A stretch of DNA of 64,000 nt, from assembly GCA_963738835.1 (NCBI GenBank), contig CAVTYH010000006.1, forward strand, positions 682,001 through 746,000, written 5' to 3'. Of this stretch, positions 57,491 through 64,000 are shown one piece after another; the first letter of the stretch is position 1; each line of letters begins with the position of its first letter. The notes below the pieces were generated by a model. That model had not been told where the DNA came from and ran no database searches. It saw only the letters and a program-made list of their open reading frames with translations. The position numbers and the translations under genes are program-made. This DNA comes from CAVTYH01 sp963738835. GTDB taxonomy: Bacteria > Planctomycetota > Planctomycetia > Pirellulales > JADZDJ01.

Positions 57491-59872
57491 TTACTCCACG
57501 TCATAAACCTGCCCACCAAGTTCGATGGTCAGTGGCTCGTCTTGGGCCAGATACTTGGCGGCTTCGCGGCCGTATTTGTCGATCAGGTCGAAGTATTCTT
57601 TGCTAAAACGTTGGATTTTCTGCGCGGGCTTCTCCTGCTTCTCTGTGTCGGTGACGACGGAATCGACCCACCGCTCGCCGCGACGGTAGAAGGCTTTGCT
57701 GCCGACTTGGCGAACGTTTTGGATGACCTTGGCGGCATCGTCTTTGGCGGCTGGAATAGCGCTGTAGAGTTGGCCGAACGAGCCCAGAGAGTCGGTCGAA
57801 TATGCGCCGCCGCCGGCGCCGAACCGGTCGCCGTCCGGGCTGCTGGTCGTGCCTGCGACTGCTCTGCCCATTGAGCCGCCTTGTAGGGACATCGGCGCGG
57901 CCGGTTGATTGGCATCCTGGTAGTTGCGTTTGGCAATGCGTTGCTCGACACCCGATTGGCCCTCCCGTTCTTGCTGTAGTACTTCCAACCGTCCCCCTGC
58001 GGAACGCAGGTTTGAAGTCACATCGCCGTGCCGAGAATTCTCATCGGCTAGGAACGAGGTGTACGGTGTCATGATGCCGTGCCGCAGCGAGAGCGCCACC
58101 AGTTCTTTGACGAGTTCATCGTTTTTGCCTTTGAGATCGATCTCGTCCAGAATTTCGCCGACGCGCCGCACGGCCCAGAGTTTTTCGACGAAGGCCTGCG
58201 ATTGATCGTCGCTTTTTTCGATCAGCTTGGCGGGAAAGTCGAACGTCTGCTCTTTGTCGCCCACCTTGCCGGTGATTTTCGCTTTGGCGTCGCCCGGTTT
58301 CTTGTACCGGCCGACAATCACCAGTTGCTCTCCCGCGAACAGATTGACGACATCTTTCGGATACATGCGATTGGTGGCTGATCCGTCTTCGGGCTTGATG
58401 CCTTCGACATCGACCGTCAGTTTCACATCACTCATCACCGGCGAGCCGATGCGGTTATACAGTGCCGAGACGGCCCGTTCGATGTTCTCGTTGGGCCGCA
58501 CGTATTCGGTCAGGCCGAAATTTTCGCGAGCCAGTTTGTCGAGCAATCGGCTGTTCACGTCGTAGCCGACGCCGAAATCGAAGATGCGGGCTTTCACTTT
58601 GTTGTCGGCCTTGGCCGCCGCGACGATTTTGGCCTCGTTGGTTTCGCCGACGGTCGGAATGCCGTCGGTCAAGAAGATCACGAAATTCGGCCGGCTGGAA
58701 TCTTGCAGTTGGCCGAGTGCTTTCGACAGCGCACCGTGAATGTTCGTGCTACCACCTGCGTAAATGCCCTCGACGAATCCGAGCGCCGCTTTGCGGTTAT
58801 CGTCGTTGAATTTTTGCAGCTCGGGCTTCCAACTTTCGACATCGCTATCGTAGGCGATCAGGTTGAACAGGTCGCCTTCGCGCAGATTGTTGATCACAAA
58901 CTTGGCCGCCCCTTTGGCCTGTTCGATTTTGTCGCCGCTCATGCTGCCCGAGCGATCGAGCACCAGCAGCACGGTTTTCTTGGGCCGCTCGTCGGTAGCT
59001 TCAATCTTTGGACTCGTAAGCAACAGAAAGTAACCGTCTTCGTCGGAATGCGGTCGGTAGCTGATGACTTTGGTGCCGACGATGCCTTTGCCGACATCGT
59101 AGAACAAGCGGAAGTCTTCCGTCGGAACCGCGTCTTTGACGGTGTAAGAAACCGTAGCATGTTTATCATCGGGCCGTTTGATTTCCACCGCATGGCTGGG
59201 GCTGTAAACATTTTTGATGTCCGTTTCACTTTCGATCGTGGCGTTGACTTTGATTTCTTCTACCGGCTGCGAGGTGTACTTTGCTGTCGAGAGCGGGAAA
59301 ATGAAATCGGTCAGCCCATCCAAATTGCGGCAGAGTTGCGAATAGCGCAGCGTGACTTTGCGCTCGGCTCCTGGCGGGACCGGAAACACACTGGTTTTGA
59401 ACAAGCCCGTGCCCATCCACTCCAACAGCGCGGGGTCTTTGTTCTTGCGAACGATTTCTTCGTACATCTTCCGCGCTTCTTTGGCGTCCAACATTTTCGC
59501 CGGATACTCTTTGCCGTCGATCAACAGCGTAAGCTGATCGACCGCCCCTTCGTACGGCAGCGGGAACACGAATGAAACTTCCATCGGCCGGCTGCCGGTG
59601 TTCACAAACGACTGGCTGACTTGCACGCGGGCCACCTGACCCGCCAGCTTCACGTTCACTTCCAGCGACTTAATCTTGTAACTGCTGGGTGCCGGTTCCG
59701 GCCGAGGCTGAGGATGCGGCCCTGGATAGGGCAGCCAAACAATGACCGGCGGCCGCGGCAAGACGATCTGTTCGCCTTCGTTCACATTGACGAGCACCCC
59801 CTGGGCTTGGGCCAGGGATGCGATAAGGCACGTGACGGTTGCGATCGCAGCGAGCTTTAGGCAGCACTTCAT
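57491..59872 (-). CDS. Secreted VIT and von Willebrand factor A domain protein
   Basis: 793 residues. Signal peptide (LAAIATVTCLIASLAQAQG). A VIT domain (about residues 65-195: KIKSLEVNVKLAGQVARVQV, then SFVFPLPYEGAVDQLTLLID and ARKMYEEIVRKNKDPALLEW) is followed by a VWA domain (about 300-470) with a full MIDAS: VLLVLDRSGSMSGDK (DxSxS) and FVIFLTDGIPT. A helical C-terminus contains LWAVRRVGEILDEI and LSLRHGIMTPYTSFL, as in inter-alpha-trypsin-inhibitor-like bacterial proteins. It is probably an exported metal-dependent adhesion or complex-forming protein. Confidence 0.92.
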   Translation of the reverse strand: MKCCLKLAAIATVTCLIASLAQAQGVLVNVNEGEQIVLPRPPVIVWLPYPGPHPQPRPEPAPSSYKIKSLEVNVKLAGQVARVQVSQSFVNTGSRPMEVSFVFPLPYEGAVDQLTLLIDGKEYPAKMLDAKEARKMYEEIVRKNKDPALLEWMGTGLFKTSVFPVPPGAERKVTLRYSQLCRNLDGLTDFIFPLSTAKYTSQPVEEIKVNATIESETDIKNVYSPSHAVEIKRPDDKHATVSYTVKDAVPTEDFRLFYDVGKGIVGTKVISYRPHSDEDGYFLLLTSPKIEATDERPKKTVLLVLDRSGSMSGDKIEQAKGAAKFVINNLREGDLFNLIAYDSDVESWKPELQKFNDDNRKAALGFVEGIYAGGSTNIHGALSKALGQLQDSSRPNFVIFLTDGIPTVGETNEAKIVAAAKADNKVKARIFDFGVGYDVNSRLLDKLARENFGLTEYVRPNENIERAVSALYNRIGSPVMSDVKLTVDVEGIKPEDGSATNRMYPKDVVNLFAGEQLVIVGRYKKPGDAKAKITGKVGDKEQTFDFPAKLIEKSDDQSQAFVEKLWAVRRVGEILDEIDLKGKNDELVKELVALSLRHGIMTPYTSFLADENSRHGDVTSNLRSAGGRLEVLQQEREGQSGVEQRIAKRNYQDANQPAAPMSLQGGSMGRAVAGTTSSPDGDRFGAGGGAYSTDSLGSFGQLYSAIPAAKDDAAKVIQNVRQVGSKAFYRRGERWVDSVVTDTEKQEKPAQKIQRFSKEYFDLIDKYGREAAKYLAQDEPLTIELGGQVYDVE

Positions 59873-60205
59873 ACAGCACCTATGGTGTCCCTATTGTGTC
59901 ACAGTATATGACGCCCGAACCGACACTTTGTTTGTAACAATCGAATGGTCCCGGATAGTTAATTGCCGGCAGACGAATGTTCTTGCCTCCCCGTAATTTG
60001 ACGGTATCGCTGCCGATTAAGTTCCGAGGCAGAGACTACGGCGTTAATTTGGGATGACAGCGGCGTTGGGGAAGATGCCTTCGGGCTCCAACTTGCCTTG
60101 CGAAAACATGGCATTTTCGAGACACTCCCAGGCCATTTCGCCGATCCTGTCGACAGCGGGCCATTCGGCCAATCGTTCGTCACTCAATCGCAACCAGTCG
60201 ATTTC
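59873..60205. other. Intergenic between divergent genes
   Basis: Should hold promoters for the VIT-VWA gene and the lipoprotein gene. No clear -35/-10 pair, RNA or repeat was identified. Confidence 0.4.
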
Positions 60206-61084
60206 ATGCCGCGACGGCTCAAAATCGTCGGCGTATTACTTTTGCTCGCGCCGATTGGTTGCGGGATGTTCAGCCAGTACGGACCGGCACAACAACCCGT
60301 GGCAACGCCGCTGACCGCCGTGGTTTTGCCGCCAAATGGATCGGGCCCGATGGTCATCACCGGTCCTCCTCTCGCCGGTGGAACGCCAATTGCTACGCTC
60401 CCGACCAACGGAGCGCCACAGGCCATTGGCTCAACGGTCATTCAGCAAAGCTCGATCCTCGTGCCAGCGGTCGATCGTGATTTTATGTGGGATCAACTCG
60501 TCGATGTTGTCGACGATTACTTTCAAATCGAACAAGAAGATCGCGTCAAGTTGATTGGCAACGAGCCCACGCCCGGCCGCATTGACACATTCCCGCTCAC
60601 AGGCGCCACGCTTTTGGAACCGTGGCACGGCGACACGGTGAACTGTTATGAGCGGCTGGAGAGCACGCTGCAATCGATCCGTCGCCGGGCGTTTGTGAAT
60701 GTAACGCCATTCCCACAGGGATACCTTGTTGATGTAACCGTGACCAAGGAATTGGAAGACGTCGCGCTGCCGATCAAAGCCTCAGCGGGCGCCGCAACGT
60801 TCCGCTACGACACCTCACTAGAGCGTGATACGGAGTTCAATGTCGATCCCAACCGCATTCCCGGTGATCCGGCGCGACCCAATGGCCCGCGCACTCCAAC
60901 CGCAGGCTGGATTCCTTTGCCACGCGACACGGCGCTGGAACAGGTGATGCTGACGAAAATTCAATCGCGCTTAGGTGGAACGATTACCGCACCTGTGGCT
61001 GCGGTGTCGACAGGGCCAGCAGTTCTAGCGCCGGCAGTTCTACCTCCGGGCACTTTAGCGCCGCAACCATTGCCATCGCCCTGA
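60206..61084 (+). CDS. Hypothetical lipoprotein
   Basis: 292 residues from ATG 60206. Lipoprotein signal MPRRLKIVGVLLLLAPIGCG with lipobox APIGC; a Pro/Gly/Thr-rich linker; and a folded part (VDRDFMWDQLVDVVDDYFQI to RRRAFVNVTPFPQGYLVDVT) resembling conserved planctomycete lipoproteins of unknown role. The C-terminal 30 residues are Pro/Ala-rich. The longer frame from 60098 was rejected because the signal would be internal. It converges on ilvD, with a shared terminator between them. Confidence 0.72.
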   Translation: MPRRLKIVGVLLLLAPIGCGMFSQYGPAQQPVATPLTAVVLPPNGSGPMVITGPPLAGGTPIATLPTNGAPQAIGSTVIQQSSILVPAVDRDFMWDQLVDVVDDYFQIEQEDRVKLIGNEPTPGRIDTFPLTGATLLEPWHGDTVNCYERLESTLQSIRRRAFVNVTPFPQGYLVDVTVTKELEDVALPIKASAGAATFRYDTSLERDTEFNVDPNRIPGDPARPNGPRTPTAGWIPLPRDTALEQVMLTKIQSRLGGTITAPVAAVSTGPAVLAPAVLPPGTLAPQPLPSP

Positions 61085-61092
61085 TGAGCGGC

Positions 61093-61119
61093 AAACCGAC
61101 GATAATTATCGTCGGCTTT
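61093..61119. terminator. Bidirectional terminator
   Basis: AAACCGACGAT-AATT-ATCGTCGGCTTT is a perfect palindromic stem flanked by A and T runs, between the ends of the lipoprotein gene and ilvD. It can act in both directions. Confidence 0.8.
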
Positions 61120-61145
61120 ACACTGCCCACCTGCTCGCAGCTTAA

Positions 61146-62840
61146 TCACTCGTCGGTGACGCAGCCTTCCGACGCGTTCTTCACATTCTTGATGTACTTG
61201 AACAGCGTGCCCCGTGCGACTTTGTAGGGGGGTGCTCTCCAAGCGGCCCGGCGACGGGAGAGTTCGTCGACGGAGAGTTGCACATCGAGGCGATTCGCAG
61301 CGGCGTCGATTACAATTTGGTCGCCATCTTTCACCAGTGCGATTCCGCCCCCTTCTTGCGCTTCCGGCGTGATGTGGCCGACGATGAAGCCGTGAGAGCC
61401 GCCGGAGAAGCGGCCGTCGGTCAACAGCGCCACGTCTTTGCCCAGACCCGCGCCCATGATGGCCGAGGTCGGCGTCAGCATCTCCGGCATTCCCGGTCCG
61501 CCTTTGGGGCCTTCGTAGCGAATGACGATCACATCGCCCTTGGCGATCCGCTGCTGCTCCAGTGCGGCGAGCATATCTTCTTCGGAGTCGAACACTTTCG
61601 CCGGGCCTTCGAATCGCTGGCCTTCTTTGCCTGTAATTTTCGCCACTGCACCTTCGGTCGCTAAATTGCCGCGTAGAATTTGGATGTGGCCGGTTTTTTT
61701 GATCGGGTTTTCGATCGTCGCCACAACTTCCTGACCGGCCTTCAAACCGGGGAGCGCCGCGAGATTTTCATCCAGTGTTTTCCCAGTGATCGTGAGGCAA
61801 TCGCCGTCCATCAAACCTTTTTCCAGCAGATATTTCATCACGCCGGGTGTGCCGCCGACGTTGTGTAAATCTTCCTGCACGAACCGGCCGCTCGGTTTCA
61901 AATCGGCCAGGAACGGCACACGGGCGCTGACGCGTTGAAAGTCGTCGATCGTCAATTCCACCTGGGCCGCGCGGGCCATTGCAATCAGATGCAGCACGGC
62001 ATTGGTCGAGCCGCCCAGAGCCATGACCACGACCATTGCATTTTCAAAAGCCCGGCGAGTCATGATGTCGCGGGGCTTGAGATCGCGCTCCAGCAGATTG
62101 CGGATCACCGCGCCGGCGCGAAAACACTCGTCCATCTTGCCGGCGTCTTCTGCGGGAATCGACGCGCTGTACGGCAGCGACATGCCAAGCGCTTCGATCG
62201 CCGACGCCATCGTGTTCGCGGTGTACATGCCGCCGCAGGCGCCGGCTCCAGGACACGATTTTTGCACGATCGATTTCCGCGTGCTTTCGTCAATTCGGCC
62301 GGCGACGAATTCGCCGTAGCATTGAAATGCACTGACGATATCGAGCGTCTCGCCTTCCGCGTGCTCGCCGCCGGCTTTCGGCATGTGGCCCGGCTTGATG
62401 GTGCCGCCGTAGATCATCAGCGACGGCCGATTCACGCGGGCCATCGCGATCAAACAGCCGGGCATGTTTTTATCGCAACCTGGAATGCTGATGTTGGCAT
62501 CGTACCACTGGGCGTGCATGACGGTTTCGATCGAATCGGCAATCAGGTCGCGCGATTGCAGCGAGTAGCACATGCCCTCGGTCCCCATCGAAATGCCGTC
62601 GCTCACGCCGATGGTGTTGAACCGCATGCCGACTAGCCCTGCCGCCGTGACGCCTTCTTTGACGCGGGCTGCCAGGTGGTTCAAGTGCATGTTGCAGGTG
62701 TTCCCTTCGTACCACATGCTGGCGATGCCGATTTGTGGCTTTTGCATGTCGGCATCGGAAAGGCCCGTGCCGTACAGCATGGCCTGCGAAGCGCCTTGGC
62801 TTTTGGGTTGCGTGATGCGGGAGCTGTATTTGTTGAGCAT
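61146..62840 (-). CDS. ilvD: Dihydroxy-acid dehydratase
   Basis: 564 residues, normal for IlvD. It dehydrates 2,3-dihydroxy-isovalerate and -methylvalerate in valine, isoleucine and leucine synthesis, using an Fe-S cluster. Landmarks: YEGNTCNMHLNHLAARVKEG with the first cluster Cys, GCDKNMPGCLIAMARVNRPS with the second and the Mg site, and GACGGMYTANTMASAIEALG with the third. The C-terminal half reads ILRGNLATEGAVAKITGKEG and GRFSGGSHGFIVGHITPEAQ. No other ilv gene is near. It is divergent from the HAD hydrolase gene. Confidence 0.96.
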   Translation of the reverse strand: MLNKYSSRITQPKSQGASQAMLYGTGLSDADMQKPQIGIASMWYEGNTCNMHLNHLAARVKEGVTAAGLVGMRFNTIGVSDGISMGTEGMCYSLQSRDLIADSIETVMHAQWYDANISIPGCDKNMPGCLIAMARVNRPSLMIYGGTIKPGHMPKAGGEHAEGETLDIVSAFQCYGEFVAGRIDESTRKSIVQKSCPGAGACGGMYTANTMASAIEALGMSLPYSASIPAEDAGKMDECFRAGAVIRNLLERDLKPRDIMTRRAFENAMVVVMALGGSTNAVLHLIAMARAAQVELTIDDFQRVSARVPFLADLKPSGRFVQEDLHNVGGTPGVMKYLLEKGLMDGDCLTITGKTLDENLAALPGLKAGQEVVATIENPIKKTGHIQILRGNLATEGAVAKITGKEGQRFEGPAKVFDSEEDMLAALEQQRIAKGDVIVIRYEGPKGGPGMPEMLTPTSAIMGAGLGKDVALLTDGRFSGGSHGFIVGHITPEAQEGGGIALVKDGDQIVIDAAANRLDVQLSVDELSRRRAAWRAPPYKVARGTLFKYIKNVKNASEGCVTDE

Positions 62841-62968
62841 GGAAAAGCACGGGGAGAGGGACGCGAAGCAGTTAACAGAAGAAAGTGCATCGTAAAGCGA
62901 GATGGGCTCGCGGTCCAGAACCCGATGAGCGGGGGCAATCCGGCTGTTTATTCGTCATAACACCTTGT

Positions 62969-62974
62969 TATAAT
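62969..62974 (+). promoter_or_regulatory. Possible -10 of the HAD gene
   Basis: TATAAT lies 83 bases before the HAD start, in the divergent interval shared with ilvD. A good -35 is not evident. Confidence 0.35.
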
Positions 62975-63056
62975 CGCCCGGTCAATTTGAATTGCGCTGT
63001 ACGCTCGCGAAAATTCCGCTTTCCGCTTTCCGCCTTCATCCCTCCGACTTTGACCC

Positions 63057-63680
63057 ATGTCTCCTGCGTTCATCTATTTCGATTTGGGCAATGTCCTCTG
63101 CTATTTCGATCGGCAGCGGCAGATTCGCCAGGTGGCCGAATTGGTTGGCGTGGCGGAAGATAAAGTTGGCGATTTGCTGATCGGTTCCGGCGGCTTGCAC
63201 TGGAGATATGAGACAGGCGAAATCGACGACATACCATTCCACGACGAATTCTCTCGCGCCACCGGCACACATTCCGACTTGACTGCGTTCCATCGGGCGA
63301 ACTCGGAAATCTTTACGCTGAACTACAGCATCTTGCCGCTGCTGGGGCATCTGGAAGACGCTCAGATTCCGCTAGGCATTTTGTCGAACACCGGGTCATC
63401 GCATTGGCGAACCGTGAGCGACGGACGATACACCATTCTGCGCACCGCTTTCAGGAAGCATGTTTTGAGCTTCGAAGTTGGCGCGCTCAAGCCCGACGAA
63501 AAAATCTTTCGCCGCGCAATTGAATTGGCCGGAAAGCCGGCGGAGCAGATTCTGTACATCGACGACATCGCCGATTATGTCGAAGCCGGCAAGCGCGCCG
63601 GAATGGACGCCGTGCAGTACACCACGACCGGTGAGCTGACGCAGGAACTGATCAAACGCGGCGTGCGATCGAATTTTTGA
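63057..63680 (+). CDS. HAD-family hydrolase (subfamily IA, YihX-like)
   Basis: 207 residues, usual length. Motif I is FIYFDLGNVLCYFDR; the nucleophile Asp is present but the second Asp of DxD is replaced by Gly, as in the YihX/epoxide-hydrolase-like group. Motif II is ILSNTGSSHW, motif III has Lys in GALKPDEKIF, and motif IV is ILYIDDIADYVEAGKRAGMD. A phosphatase or related hydrolase acting on a small molecule; substrate unknown. Single cytoplasmic domain. Confidence 0.88.
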   Translation: MSPAFIYFDLGNVLCYFDRQRQIRQVAELVGVAEDKVGDLLIGSGGLHWRYETGEIDDIPFHDEFSRATGTHSDLTAFHRANSEIFTLNYSILPLLGHLEDAQIPLGILSNTGSSHWRTVSDGRYTILRTAFRKHVLSFEVGALKPDEKIFRRAIELAGKPAEQILYIDDIADYVEAGKRAGMDAVQYTTTGELTQELIKRGVRSNF

Positions 63681-64000
63681 ACTAGCCCCCTGCGGAAGGT
63701 GTGGGGTTGCGTGGCCCAACCCAGCGGCTTCCGCCGAGGACTAAGCAACTGCTGGTGCGGACAATAACGCTTTTGCCGACTCTGGCGATGGTTTCGTACT
63801 TTCTTCGTCGGCACGGTACAGGTTCGAAATCGACGCAGGGCGGGTCGCTAAACTACATTTCCCTGCGGCCGCATGCGACGCACTCTCCTGCTGGGTTGTG
63901 GCTCGCAACCGCCGCCAGTATATTCGGTTCTTTGGCTTTCCGCGGAGTGTCAGCTGCTCCGCAACCTACACACGCACCCAACCGCCGACGCGTTACCACG
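63681..64000. other. Right-edge region, nothing recognised
   Basis: No supported gene. A CGGCTTCCGCCGAGG stretch near 63723 resembles intergenic hairpin words seen at 57446-57465. A gene could begin beyond the edge. Confidence 0.35.

Overview
The window looks like chromosome of a planctomycete, probably Pirellulales-like. The evidence is an ECF sigma factor next to a TPR-tailed Ser/Thr kinase, several PEP-CTERM surface proteins, the N-terminal RPRLEALEGRVVLS motif of planctomycete giant surface proteins, a TMTC-like membrane/TPR protein, a VIT-VWA protein, a BBP2 (OmpL-like) porin, a terpene-cyclase-like repeat protein and a leucine-rich-repeat protein. No CRISPR array, rRNA or phage structural gene is visible.

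Positions 1-5350 are accessory DNA. An IS3 element runs off the left edge and has cut off the 5' part of a Rad50/SMC-like ATPase gene. Next come a small excisionase-type HTH gene, a tyrosine integrase broken by two frameshifts, a complete tRNA-Phe(GAA), an FRG-domain gene, and a second copy of only the 5' half of tRNA-Phe with its promoter. The two tRNA copies bracket the FRG gene and put it behind a tRNA promoter. This is the most interesting locus in the window.

Positions 5500-28250 are mostly chromosomal. They hold a secreted esterase, an EF-hand protein, a FlgM-like protein, a TMTC-like protein, Fur, a membrane Ser/Thr kinase, a glutaredoxin-like protein, a PilZ-like protein, the nitrogen cluster glnD-glnB-amt, an LRR protein, a PduO-type cobalamin adenosyltransferase, a TolB-like propeller, an HlyD-type adaptor and a terpene-cyclase-like protein. 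Palindromes and dispersed repeats lie between and sometimes inside these genes.

Positions 28400-52100 are rich in envelope and surface proteins. They comprise a secretin-like protein, an IS66 remnant, the ECF sigma and kinase/TPR pair, four PEP-CTERM proteins, a TIGR03118/polymorphic-repeat protein, a CPA2 antiporter bracketed by about 110-bp direct repeats, a CARDB protein, a MddA-like methyltransferase and a cysteine-rich BBP2 porin.

Positions 52500-64000 encode a GH97 glycosidase, a transglutaminase-like lipoprotein, a conserved hypothetical, the VIT-VWA protein, a lipoprotein, IlvD and a HAD hydrolase.

About fifteen single-base reading-frame breaks occur, including in fur and the flgM-like gene. 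Indel errors in the assembly are a likely cause, so several genes called frameshifted here may be intact in the organism.
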